Source of the DNA: Calditrichota bacterium | GTDB taxonomy: Bacteria > CLD3 | DNA: 64,000 nucleotides | Direction of reading: 5' to 3' | Assembly (NCBI GenBank): GCA_008501735.1 | Contig: QQUF01000045.1 | Coordinates: forward strand, 62,001-126,000 | Shown: positions 9,257-16,963 of the stretch, in pieces | Layout: each line of letters opens with the position of its first letter | Position numbering within the stretch: the first letter of the stretch is position 1 | Made by a program: the position numbers and the translations under genes | Notes under the pieces: model-generated | The model's input: only the letters and a program-made list of their open reading frames with translations | The model's database searches: none | Told to the model about the DNA's origin: nothing

Positions 9257-10072
9257 ATGGTTGACTTACATAATCACGTAATTTTCGGAGTTGATGACGG
9301 CTCTAAATCTTTAGAACAATCAATTGCGATGTTAAGGCAGGCTGAGGAGCAAAATATTTCTGTAGTTTGCTGTACGCCTCACGTTCACGAAATCACAAAA
9401 GATGCTGAAATTGATGTTATGATTGAAAGAATTGAGATTCTAAGAAATGAAATCGTGAAAAATAAAATTAACATTGAGCTCGTCTTAGGCTGTGAAATTA
9501 TGTTTCACCCACGAATTTTAGAAACTGTCAAGAAATTTTGTGGAACTTACAACGATATGAAAAGCTACTGCCTCGTAGAATTTCCTGCATTTGATTTTCC
9601 TGATGTAACTGGTGAATTAGTATACGAATTGAATATGGAAGGAATTACGATGATAATTGCTCACCCTGAACGAAATGGTAGAATGGCTGCTAACTTAGAC
9701 GAATTATTCAATTTAGTAAAATACGGAGCTTTGTTACAAATGGACATTGGAAGCCTTTTGGGAGACTTTGGTTCTTCAACCAAAAAGGCTTGCGAAGAAA
9801 TCTTTTCTTACGACGCTTACAGTTTTGCAGCTTCTGATTCGCATAGTTTAGGGAAAAGATGTTTTTTAATGGATAAAGGCTACGAAGTAATTTCAAATCT
9901 AAAAAGCCCTGAAGTGGCTGATTTACTTTTAAAAACTAACCCAAGAAAGGTGATTGAAGGCATAAAAATTGATAATGACATAATTTGGCAAAATTTTGAA
10001 ACTCAAATGAATGCAAAATCACAAAACGGCTTTATGAGCAAAATTAAGAGAATCTTTGGCTCATTTAGCTAA
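9257..10072 (+). CDS. CpsB/YwqE-type PHP-domain tyrosine phosphatase
   Basis: This 271-residue protein starts with MVDLHNHVIFGVDDGS, the first metal-binding motif (D-x-H-x-H) of PHP phosphatases. CTPHVHE near residue 39 supplies further ligands, followed by a Glu in the LGCEIMF segment, AHPERN near 135 and ASDSH near 193. The set matches CpsB/CapC/YwqE manganese-dependent protein-tyrosine phosphatases, which dephosphorylate the BY-kinase controlling polysaccharide export. No Wzc-like kinase is present in this window. It follows the LonN gene by 2 bp and precedes a small Sm-like ORF. Confidence 0.92.
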   Translation: MVDLHNHVIFGVDDGSKSLEQSIAMLRQAEEQNISVVCCTPHVHEITKDAEIDVMIERIEILRNEIVKNKINIELVLGCEIMFHPRILETVKKFCGTYNDMKSYCLVEFPAFDFPDVTGELVYELNMEGITMIIAHPERNGRMAANLDELFNLVKYGALLQMDIGSLLGDFGSSTKKACEEIFSYDAYSFAASDSHSLGKRCFLMDKGYEVISNLKSPEVADLLLKTNPRKVIEGIKIDNDIIWQNFETQMNAKSQNGFMSKIKRIFGSFS

Positions 10073-10098
10073 ACTAACCTTTGGGAGGTGTTAGCAAA

Positions 10099-10323
10099 AT
10101 GGACGAAAAAACGATTTCCAAACTCAATATTTTGAGGTCATTAATTAATTTAGAAGTTAGAATTATTCTAACAAAAGATGGTAATGAGATTCAAGGAATC
10201 TTGAAAAGCGTTGAAGAACAAAAAATAATAATCAACAATGTTATTTTAGATGTTTACGACATCGAAACATTTTTTGTAATCAAAAAGCCTAACGAAACAA
10301 AACAAGGCGACAATCTTTTTTAA
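10099..10323 (+). CDS. Small putative Sm-like beta-barrel protein
   Basis: The start is set by a strong Shine-Dalgarno, GGGAGGTG at 10083-10090, eight bases before the ATG at 10099, giving 74 residues. After a short helix (SKLNILRSLINL) comes a five-strand pattern: EVRIILTKDG, EIQGILKSVEEQ, KIIINN, VILDVYDIETFFVI. The order V-x-L-x-D-G-x-x-x-x-G-x-L resembles the Sm1 motif of LSm/Hfq-type barrels, but the Hfq K-H signature is absent. RNA binding is only a possibility. It sits 26 bp after the PHP phosphatase and ends at a clear terminator, so it is the third gene of that operon. Confidence 0.6.
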   Translation: MDEKTISKLNILRSLINLEVRIILTKDGNEIQGILKSVEEQKIIINNVILDVYDIETFFVIKKPNETKQGDNLF

Positions 10324-10331
10324 ACAAAAAA

Positions 10332-10365
10332 AGCAGTTATAATTTAACTGCTCTTTTTGTTTTTA
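10332..10365. terminator. Bidirectional Rho-independent terminator
   Basis: The 8-bp arms AGCAGTTA (10332-10339) and TAACTGCT (10345-10352) enclose a 5-nt loop. A T-rich run follows on the plus side and an A-run precedes the stem, so the same hairpin can end the plus operon (stop at 10323) and the minus accB-accC operon (stop at 10363). Confidence 0.85.
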
Positions 10366-11706
10366 ATCTTTCATAATATCATTTCGTTCCAAAAACCCTG
10401 TATCGAAATTTCCAGAAATAAAATCTTCGTTCCGCATCATTCTTTCGTGAAATGGAATTGTTGTTGAAATTCCCTCAATTGTAAATTCACTCAAAGAACG
10501 TCTCATTCTAACAATTGCCTCTTCTCGGTTTTTACCCCAAGTAATTAATTTTGCAATCATCGAATCGTAGTAAGGTGGAACATTGTAACCTGCATAAGCG
10601 TGAGTATCAACTCGAACTCCAAGTCCTCCAGGAGCGTGATAAGAAGTTATTTTCCCAGGAGTTGGCATAAAATTCTTAAAAGGATTTTCAGCATTAATTC
10701 TGCATTCAATTGAATGGCCTCTTAACTTGTAACCTTGAACTTTATCAGAAATTTTTGCACCAGCAGCAATCATAATTTGAGATTTTACAACATCAACATT
10801 TGTAACCATTTCCGTAACAGGGTGCTCAACTTGCACTCTTGTGTTCATTTCCATAAAATAAAAATTATTGTCTTTATCAAGCAAAAATTCCATTGTTCCT
10901 GCTGAATAATAACCGACTGCTTTTGCACCTTTGACAGCTGCATCACCTATCTTTTTTCTTAATTCTTCACTGATTACAGGAGAAGGAGATTCTTCAATCA
11001 ATTTTTGGTGTCGTCTTTGAATTGAGCATTCACGTTCACCTAAGTGAATAATATTTCCGTGAATGTCTCCAAGAAGTTGAACTTCAATATGTCTTGGGTT
11101 CTCAACAAATTTTTCCATATAAAGTGCTGGGTCTCCAAAAGCTGCAACTGCTTCAGCACGAGCCATTGCAAATGCACTGTTCACATCTTTTTGGGAACGA
11201 ACAATTCTCATTCCTCTTCCACCACCACCTGAAGAAGCTTTTATGATTACAGGAAAACCAATTTCTTTAGCAATCTTTAAAGCGTGTTCTTCATCTTTTA
11301 AGACTCCGTCGCTTCCAGGGATTACAGGAACTCCAGCTTTTACCATTGTTTCTTTAGCTAAAGATTTGTTTCCCATTTTGCGAATTGTTGCTGGAGAAGG
11401 TCCGATAAACTTGATGTTGCAAGCCTCACAAATTTCTCCAAATTCCGCATTTTCAGATAAAAATCCATAACCAGGGTGAATTGCATCTGCATTTGTAATT
11501 TCCGCAGCACTAATAATTGTTGGAATTTTTAAATAACTTAAGTTACTCGGATTTGGTCCGATTCTTACAGCTTCGTCAGCGAATTTTACGTGAAGTGAAT
11601 CTTGGTCTGCATCAGAATAGACTGCAACAGATTCGTAGTCAAGTTCTTTACAAGCACGAATAATTCTTAAAGCTATTTCACCTCTATTGGCAATTAAAAT
11701 TTTCAA
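10363..11706 (-). CDS. accC: Acetyl-CoA carboxylase, biotin carboxylase subunit
   Basis: This 447-residue protein has the normal AccC length. The N-terminal domain begins [18 protein letters not shown]. The ATP-grasp domain has the glycine-rich loop [10 protein letters not shown] near 166-175, the catalytic region HIEVQLLGD and [11 protein letters not shown], and [14 protein letters not shown]. It carboxylates the biotin of BCCP with bicarbonate and ATP in the first step of fatty-acid synthesis. It lies 21 bp downstream of accB in the usual accBC order and shares a terminator with the convergent operon. Confidence 0.97.
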   Translation of the reverse strand: MKILIANRGEIALRIIRACKELDYESVAVYSDADQDSLHVKFADEAVRIGPNPSNLSYLKIPTIISAAEITNADAIHPGYGFLSENAEFGEICEACNIKFIGPSPATIRKMGNKSLAKETMVKAGVPVIPGSDGVLKDEEHALKIAKEIGFPVIIKASSGGGGRGMRIVRSQKDVNSAFAMARAEAVAAFGDPALYMEKFVENPRHIEVQLLGDIHGNIIHLGERECSIQRRHQKLIEESPSPVISEELRKKIGDAAVKGAKAVGYYSAGTMEFLLDKDNNFYFMEMNTRVQVEHPVTEMVTNVDVVKSQIMIAAGAKISDKVQGYKLRGHSIECRINAENPFKNFMPTPGKITSYHAPGGLGVRVDTHAYAGYNVPPYYDSMIAKLITWGKNREEAIVRMRRSLSEFTIEGISTTIPFHERMMRNEDFISGNFDTGFLERNDIMKD

Positions 11707-11727
11707 AAATAAATCTCCCCAAATTCC

Positions 11728-12240
11728 TTAAGCGTCAGGTTCTACTTTAAACATTACAAAACCATACTCAACAGGTTGAGCATTTTTTGCATTAATTTCA
11801 ACTAAAGTTCCCGAAATCTCAGATTCAATTTCGTTCATCAATTTCATCGCTTCAATTATACAAAGAACTTGTCCTTTTGAAATTTTGTCTCCGACCTTAA
11901 CATAAGGTCCTGCATCTGGAGAAGGTGATTCATAAAAAGTCCCGACCATTGGAGCAGTTATATCAATTAAGTTTGAAGGCTTTACTTTAGTTTCAACTGG
12001 TTTTTCAATGGCAGTTTGCTCATTTGTAGTTTGTGAAGGCATTGAAGCAACTGGTTGTTGAAAATTTTGTTGCCCCTGTGGAATAGGCATTTGAAAAAAT
12101 TGTGGTGAAGTGCTTTCAGAAATTATTTGTTCAGGTTTTTTAGTGATTCTGATTTTTAACTCTTTTTCTTCAACTTCAATTTCATTGACACCGCTTTTAT
12201 CAACAATGTTTATCAATTTTTCGATTAGTTTGACATCCAT
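11728..12240 (-). CDS. accB: Biotin carboxyl carrier protein of acetyl-CoA carboxylase
   Basis: This 170-residue protein has an N-terminal helical region (1-40), a flexible Gln/Pro/Ser-rich linker (about 42-90) and a C-terminal biotinyl domain. The domain contains the thumb-like TFYESPSPDAGPYVKVGD and the attachment motif EAMKLMNE with biotinyl Lys133. It carries carboxybiotin between AccC and the carboxyltransferase. It is the first gene of accB-accC. The genes for the carboxyltransferase subunits are not in this window. Confidence 0.97.
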   Translation of the reverse strand: MDVKLIEKLINIVDKSGVNEIEVEEKELKIRITKKPEQIISESTSPQFFQMPIPQGQQNFQQPVASMPSQTTNEQTAIEKPVETKVKPSNLIDITAPMVGTFYESPSPDAGPYVKVGDKISKGQVLCIIEAMKLMNEIESEISGTLVEINAKNAQPVEYGFVMFKVEPDA

Positions 12241-12353
12241 AGAAAAATTTATCTCCTGAATTTTTTAAAATACAAGTTTGTTTAAAATCTAATCCATAAA
12301 TAAACTGAAAATTTAGTAGAAAGCAAAAACTAAATTGTTTGATTTTCTAAACT

Positions 12354-13652
12354 TTAAGTTAAATCTGAGTTTTCATCATTTAATGGAACTTTTGTTACTT
12401 TTACTTTGCTTACTCTTCGGTTATCTACGTCAATAATTTTGAATTCAAAATTCTCAAAATTAATAACATCGCCTTTATTTGGAACACTTCCAGTGATGTC
12501 GTAAATCAAACCTCCTAAAGTCTCAAATTCTTCGTCTTCGGCAAAATTAGACTCCAAAACTTTGTTAGCATCTTCGATTTCAATTTTTGCGTTAAAAATG
12601 AAAGTGTTTTCGTCCACTTCTTCAAACAAAGAATCTTCGTTGTCATACTCGTCTTGGATTTCACCAACAATTTCTTCTATTACATCTTCCAAAGTTACCA
12701 AACCAGAAGTTCCGCCGTATTCGTCAACAACAATCGCCATATGAACTTTATCTTTTTTAAACTCCCGTAAAAGATCGTCAACCATTTTTGATTCAGGAAC
12801 AAAAGTCGCTGGTCGAACAATTTCGGAGATTTTAGTCTTATTATCGTTTCTGCCCATTAGTTGTAACAAATCTTTAGAATATAAGACACCTTTAATATTG
12901 TCAATTTTCTCTTCGTAAACAGGCATTCGGGAAAAACCATTCTCAAGAATAGCTTCAACAACTTGGGAAATCGTTGAACTCATTTCAACACAAACAATGT
13001 CAATTCTTGGAATCATAATTTCTTTAACAGTGGTTTCGCCAAGCCCAAAAATTGAATGGATCATTTCTCTTTCTTCATCTTCAAGGTTTTCACCTTGCTC
13101 TTGGTCAACTCCAACAATCACCTTCAAATCATCTTCTGAAATGTGTTTACGCCATAAACCAAAATCAAAATTATTACCAGCAAAACCTGTCAAAAGATTT
13201 ATTAATTCACTGAACGGAAGAATTGGGATTTGGAAGAAAATAATTGCAAATGATGTTTTTTCAGCAAAACTCATCGGGTCATTTAAAGCAATAATTTTTG
13301 GAATCAATTCACTTAAAATTGCTATCAAAATTGCTGATATAAATATCGTAGAAACTATTGGAATATAAGAGTTTAGTTCAAAACTTGTTGTAAGTTGCCA
13401 AACAAGAGAATAAAAAATTATAACAAAAGTAATGTTTGAAATAATTTTACCTGTTGTTAAAGCAACGTAAAGCCTTTGAGGGTCTTTGGCTAATTTTTCA
13501 ATTCTTTTAAATTTCTCATTTTTGTCGTTAGGGTTTTCTAAATCTTTCTCGTCAATTGCAAGAAACGCTGCTTCAGCTCCAGAAAAAATTGCTGAAATAA
13601 TTAGTAAAAGAATTAGTATTAAAACTTCTAAAAACGGGTGGTACTCGTCCAA
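12354..13652 (-). CDS. CNNM/CorC-HlyC family membrane protein (GldE-like)
   Basis: This 432-residue protein opens with a DUF21/CNNM membrane domain of about four helices (1-175) that includes ISAIFSGAEAAFLA. A CBS pair follows (about 205-330), beginning near VKEIMIPRIDIV, with AIVVDEYGGTSGLVTLEDVIEE closing the second CBS. The C-terminal CorC_HlyC domain (about 340-425) contains ETLGGLIYDITGSVP. Members are linked to Mg2+/Co2+ export, and in Bacteroidota a paralogue is GldE, needed for gliding and type IX secretion. Sequence alone does not decide between these roles. Confidence 0.88.
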   Translation of the reverse strand: MDEYHPFLEVLILILLLIISAIFSGAEAAFLAIDEKDLENPNDKNEKFKRIEKLAKDPQRLYVALTTGKIISNITFVIIFYSLVWQLTTSFELNSYIPIVSTIFISAILIAILSELIPKIIALNDPMSFAEKTSFAIIFFQIPILPFSELINLLTGFAGNNFDFGLWRKHISEDDLKVIVGVDQEQGENLEDEEREMIHSIFGLGETTVKEIMIPRIDIVCVEMSSTISQVVEAILENGFSRMPVYEEKIDNIKGVLYSKDLLQLMGRNDNKTKISEIVRPATFVPESKMVDDLLREFKKDKVHMAIVVDEYGGTSGLVTLEDVIEEIVGEIQDEYDNEDSLFEEVDENTFIFNAKIEIEDANKVLESNFAEDEEFETLGGLIYDITGSVPNKGDVINFENFEFKIIDVDNRRVSKVKVTKVPLNDENSDLT

Positions 13653-13701
13653 AGTCTAATTTTATCCGATATTTGGTTTAAGTTGGTTTGAAACTAAAAT
13701 T

Positions 13702-14154
13702 TTAATTCGTAGAGTCAAAGAAAATTCTATTTAAATAGAAATTTTCTTTTTCGTGCATTTCCTGTTTTAAATCGAAGTTAAAATCTTCGTAACCCAAAGT
13801 ATGCAATGTTCCGTGAGCAATGTAACGTAATAATTCGTGTTCGTGGGTTGCTCCAAAATTTTCAGCCTGAATTTTTGCTTCATCATTTGAAACATAAATT
13901 TCAGCTTCAATCGGTTCACCTTTTTCTTCCAAGTTAAAAGCAATTACATCTGTAAAATAATCGTGATTTAAGTAATTTTTATTAATTTCCAAAATCTTTG
14001 GATTTGAAACAATGATTACTGTTAATGACTGAATTTCCTTTTTTTCATTTTTTACAATTTCGTAAACTAAATCAATAATTTTTTCAGAATTCGTTGGAAC
14101 ATCTTTTGTCTCAAAATTCACAAAAATATTCATTTTAACAGAATTTATTGCCAT
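13702..14154 (-). CDS. ybeY: Endoribonuclease YbeY (rRNA maturation)
   Basis: The 150-residue product has YbeY features: the H-D-Y-F-T-D-V-I-A-F-N-L motif near 80 and the zinc site HGTLHTLGYED near 114-124. YbeY is a single-strand RNase in 16S rRNA 3'-end maturation and ribosome quality control. In proteobacterial YbeY the motif ends GYDH; here the third His is replaced, as in Bacteroidota homologues that read GYxD. The ATG at 14154 overlaps the stop of the upstream 71-residue ORF by 10 bases (coupled translation); a second Met at 14133 is possible. Confidence 0.92.
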   Translation of the reverse strand: MAINSVKMNIFVNFETKDVPTNSEKIIDLVYEIVKNEKKEIQSLTVIIVSNPKILEINKNYLNHDYFTDVIAFNLEEKGEPIEAEIYVSNDEAKIQAENFGATHEHELLRYIAHGTLHTLGYEDFNFDLKQEMHEKENFYLNRIFFDSTN

Positions 14155-14360
14155 TTAAAATGCCAAGCTTCATCGCCAACTTTCAACAAATATTCGCCTG
14201 TGTGTAAATTTTGGTAAATTGTATCAAAGTCTCTCACAGACTTAGTATCGAAAAATTCAGTTGAAGAATTTGCTTCTTCTGATTGTCTTAATTCTTTTGC
14301 ATTTTTGTATTTTTTGATATTATCCCCTATGTAAGGATAATATTTTATTTTGACTTTCAT
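14145..14360 (-). CDS. Small hypothetical protein upstream of ybeY
   Basis: This 71-residue charged protein overlaps the ybeY start by 10 bases, which supports it being real and translationally coupled. It begins with a basic beta-like strand (MKVKIKYYPYIG) and ends with YLLKVGDEAWHFKWQ. I recognise no family. No signal peptide or membrane segment is visible. Confidence 0.5.
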   Translation of the reverse strand: MKVKIKYYPYIGDNIKKYKNAKELRQSEEANSSTEFFDTKSVRDFDTIYQNLHTGEYLLKVGDEAWHFKWQ

Positions 14361-14416
14361 TTGCTTACTCTAATCTTGAGTTTAAATTTTATTTAGTAGT
14401 TAATGGAATAATTTAG

Positions 14417-14425
14417 TAAATTTGC
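14417..14425 (+). promoter_or_regulatory. Possible Bacteroidota -7 element upstream of nfu
   Basis: TAAATTTGC fits the Bacteroidota -7 consensus TAnnTTTG and lies about 50 bases before the nfu ATG. The same 12-mer TAAATTTGCAGA recurs ahead of the ABC-F gene at 22386. No good -33 TTG lies at the expected spacing here, so the call is weak. Confidence 0.25.
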
Positions 14426-14474
14426 AGATTAATTTCGTGTAAACTTTTAAGAAAAATTTAACAAAGGCTCAAAA

Positions 14475-15029
14475 ATGTCTATTAAAGTAAAAATGTACAC
14501 TGAGACAACTCCTAACCCAAATACTTTGAAATTTGTAACAAATCAGGTTTTGGTGGAAAGTGGAAGTGTAGATTTTCCGACACTCGAAAGTACAATCAGT
14601 TCTGAATTAGCACAAAAATTATACGACATCGACGGTGTTTTTGGTGTTTTCTTTTCAAATGACTTTGTAACTGTAACTAAAAATGGTGCTGATTGGAGTT
14701 CTTTAATTCCACAAGTTAAAGAAACAATCAAAACTCATCTTGAGGCTGGAAACCCTGTAATTTCTGACGAATCAATTATTGTAAAAGCTATTCAAGGTAG
14801 CACTGACATTGAAACAGAAATCATTAAAATTATTGATACCGAAATTCGTCCTGCTGTTGCAATGGACGGAGGTGACATTATTTTTCGTGGTTATTCAGAA
14901 GGAGTTGTTGCTCTTCAAATGCAAGGTTCTTGTTCTGGTTGCCCAAGTTCGACTGCAACTTTGAAGCAAGGAATTGAAAGAAGACTTAAGGAAGTAGTTC
15001 CTGAAGTTCAAGAAGTAATTGCAATTTAA
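14475..15029 (+). CDS. nfuA: Nfu-type iron-sulfur cluster carrier
   Basis: This 184-residue protein has an N-terminal Nfu_N (scaffold) domain (YTETTPNPNTLKF near 8-20) and a C-terminal NifU-like domain (about 110-184) with DGGDIIF and the cluster-binding pair Cys153-x-x-Cys156 in GSCSGCPSS. Nfu proteins carry 4Fe-4S clusters to target enzymes such as lipoyl synthase and aconitase. The domain order differs from E. coli NfuA, whose N-terminal domain is A-type, so the symbol is a family label only. It is followed by a strong terminator. Confidence 0.9.
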   Translation: MSIKVKMYTETTPNPNTLKFVTNQVLVESGSVDFPTLESTISSELAQKLYDIDGVFGVFFSNDFVTVTKNGADWSSLIPQVKETIKTHLEAGNPVISDESIIVKAIQGSTDIETEIIKIIDTEIRPAVAMDGGDIIFRGYSEGVVALQMQGSCSGCPSSTATLKQGIERRLKEVVPEVQEVIAI

Positions 15030-15071
15030 ATTAATTATTGTCTTCAATTTCTGATGACAATAAAATTTTAT

Positions 15072-15113
15072 AAAAGACCGCTTTTGATTAAAACCTTTTG
15101 CGGTCTTTTTTTG
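15072..15113 (+). terminator. Rho-independent terminator after nfu
   Basis: The arms AAAAGACCGC (15072-15081) and GCGGTCTTTT (15100-15109) form a 10-bp perfect stem with a long A/T-rich loop, followed by further Ts. It ends nfu and lies just ahead of the CoA-binding protein gene. Confidence 0.85.
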
Positions 15114-15125
15114 GAAAAAACTTAA

Positions 15126-15548
15126 ATGATTTGTGCAAACACCGAAGAAATCACCAAACTTTTAGCAAACTCAAAAACAATCGCACTCGTTGGAGCAAGT
15201 GAAAATCCTTCAAGAGCGAGTAACAGCATTGGTAAATTTTTAATAAATTTTGGCTACAAAGTTTTTGCTGTAAATCCAAACCTCGAAGAATTTCAAGGTG
15301 AAAAATGTTATAACTCACTTGACGAAATTCAAGAAAAGATTGACATTGTTGACGTTTTTAGAGACCCAAATTTCGTCTTGGAAATTAGTGAAGCAGCGAC
15401 AAGAATTAAGGCAAAATCCATTTGGTTTCAAGACGGCGTAATTAATTCGGAAGCTGCTGAGTTGGCTTTGAGTTCAGGTTTAACAGTCGTTCAAAACAGA
15501 TGTATTTACAGAGATATTTTAAATTTCGGAATTACACTCAAAAAGTAA
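15126..15548 (+). CDS. CoA-binding (YccU-like) Rossmann protein
   Basis: This 140-residue protein is a single CoA-binding Rossmann domain: TIALVGASENPSRASN near 18-33, GYKVFAVNP near 43-51, IDIVDVFRD near 76, SIWFQDG near 101 and VVQNRCI near 123. It matches the stand-alone YccU/CoA_binding_2 family. The ligand is probably CoA or an acyl-CoA; no reaction is known. It is the first gene of a plus-strand run that continues through the LpxH-like gene. Confidence 0.88.
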   Translation: MICANTEEITKLLANSKTIALVGASENPSRASNSIGKFLINFGYKVFAVNPNLEEFQGEKCYNSLDEIQEKIDIVDVFRDPNFVLEISEAATRIKAKSIWFQDGVINSEAAELALSSGLTVVQNRCIYRDILNFGITLKK

Positions 15549-15553
15549 ACTTT

Positions 15554-15892
15554 ATGCCTTCAAAAATAGTGAACTCAAATTTGTTACCCCTGTTCGATGA
15601 AATCACAAAGTGCGAAAAACTCATTTTTGCTTGTGGAACAAATGGAATTAGTGCAAACATTGTTGGAAAATTCAAGCTAAATTTCTTGCATTCAGAAGAC
15701 AGACTTGATTGTGAAGATGGAACAAATCACATTCACATTGATTGGGGAAACATACAGAAAATTGAAACAGGAAATTTTTATGGAGAAGGTGTTTTGACTT
15801 TTCAATCCGAAAAAAATGTGCTTTTCAAACTCTACAATCCGAATGGAAATTTTTCTGAGAAATTGAACCAATTAGCAATAGATTTTAAATAA
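15554..15892 (+). CDS. Hypothetical protein, beta-rich
   Basis: The most plausible start is the ATG at 15554 (112 residues), 5 bases after the stop of the CoA-binding gene. An in-frame upstream start would overlap that gene by about 50 bases. The sequence is alternating beta-strand-like: KLIFACGTNGISANIVG, then NHIHIDWGNIQKIET, VLTFQSEKNVLFKLYNPNG. The strand pattern faintly recalls HutX/ChuX-type heme proteins, but no diagnostic residue supports that. Function is unknown. Its TAA abuts the ATG of the next ORF. Confidence 0.6.
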   Translation: MPSKIVNSNLLPLFDEITKCEKLIFACGTNGISANIVGKFKLNFLHSEDRLDCEDGTNHIHIDWGNIQKIETGNFYGEGVLTFQSEKNVLFKLYNPNGNFSEKLNQLAIDFK

Positions 15893-16111
15893 ATGACTGG
15901 ATATAACAGAATAATTTCTCGATGCACTTCTTGTAACGACACAGGTTGTTTGAGTTTGTGCAGCAATGAATACTTTTGTAAACAATGCGAAAGCTGGTTC
16001 ACTTTGTGGTCATTTAATATTCAAGAAGCAATTTGCGAAGATTGTGAAATTGAAAACAAAAAACCAAAGGAAGAAAAATCAAAAAAATTCAACTGGAAAA
16101 AGCTACTTTAA
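15893..16111 (+). CDS. Small zinc-ribbon protein, possibly the N-terminus of a frameshifted fusion
   Basis: This 72-residue ORF starts directly on the preceding stop codon. It has eight cysteines in ribbon-like pairs: C11/C14, C19/C23, C29/C32 and C48/C51, then a lysine-rich tail. No known family is recognised. Its end overlaps the LpxH-like frame, which has no ATG, GTG or TTG start of its own. Seven As at 16081-16087 are read here as A-AAA-AAA, a potential -1 slippery heptamer, and a slip there would join this ribbon to the phosphatase. Confidence 0.6.
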   Translation: MTGYNRIISRCTSCNDTGCLSLCSNEYFCKQCESWFTLWSFNIQEAICEDCEIENKKPKEEKSKKFNWKKLL

Positions 16112-16881
16112 TCTCTGATGCTCATTTTGGCGAATTTTATACAATCGAAAATAAATTCGAATATTTCCAAGAGTTTACTAAAAATTTAGATACTGACGCT
16201 TTGGTAATTTTAGGAGATTTTTTTGACTTTTGGTATGAGTACAAACAAGTAATCCCAAAAAGACATTACAAGCTTCTACGAACAATGGAAACCTTAATTT
16301 CTAAAGGAACAAAGGTTTATTACCTTGCAGGAAATCACGACTTTTCTTTAGGCAATTTTTTGGAAGAAGAAATTGGTTTACAAACATTTGGCAAAGAATC
16401 TCAATTTGCATTACAAAGTGGAGACAGAAAAATTCTTTGTGTTCACGGAGATGAAGCAAATGCTAAACTGAAATACCAATTTGTAAAAAAAATGCTCAAA
16501 AACGATGTTTGTAATAAATTTTTCTCTTGGATTCACCCTGACATTGGAATTTATCTCGCTGACCAAATTTCAAGCAAAAATCGTTACTTACACGAATCCA
16601 AAAGTTTTCCTCAAGAATTTCCCGATGACTACGACTTTCGTCTAGTTTCCTTCGCAAATGATAATTTAAAAAATGGATTCGACGGAGTAATAGCAGGTCA
16701 TTATCACTTGCCAAGACTTTTAAGGTCATCAAATGGTTTTTACTTGAATTTAGGTGATTGGCGAAAGAAATTTACTTTCGGTGAAATCATAAACGGTGAA
16801 CCAAAATTATTCAAATGGAATGGTTCAATGAAAATTCAAATTGATGGTTACTCACTTCAAAATCCTGAAATTTTTAAGTAA
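16087..16881 (+). CDS. lpxH: LpxH-like UDP-2,3-diacylglucosamine diphosphatase (unusual start)
   Basis: The calcineurin-like phosphoesterase motifs are all present: SDAHFG, GDFFDFW, GNHDFS, VHGDEAN and AGHYHLPR, followed by NLGDWRKKFTFGE as in LpxH-type enzymes. LpxH removes UMP from UDP-2,3-diacylglucosamine in lipid A synthesis. The first catalytic motif, SDAHFG, is encoded at about 16111-16128, upstream of the first possible TTG start (16201), so a start there would destroy the enzyme. Between the last in-frame stop (16051) and the motif, only ATC, ATT (16087) and CTG (16093) codons could initiate. The listed start is the ATT. A -1 frameshift from the zinc-ribbon ORF, or a sequencing error in the A7 run, are the alternatives. 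Confidence 0.85.
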   Translation: MQLEKATLISDAHFGEFYTIENKFEYFQEFTKNLDTDALVILGDFFDFWYEYKQVIPKRHYKLLRTMETLISKGTKVYYLAGNHDFSLGNFLEEEIGLQTFGKESQFALQSGDRKILCVHGDEANAKLKYQFVKKMLKNDVCNKFFSWIHPDIGIYLADQISSKNRYLHESKSFPQEFPDDYDFRLVSFANDNLKNGFDGVIAGHYHLPRLLRSSNGFYLNLGDWRKKFTFGEIINGEPKLFKWNGSMKIQIDGYSLQNPEIFK

Positions 16882-16963
16882 AATTATTGAATTGATTAAT
16901 AAAGTATTAAAGGTTAGCTTTAAAGCTAAATTAATTTTTAAATAGGTTTAAACCTTATTTTTT

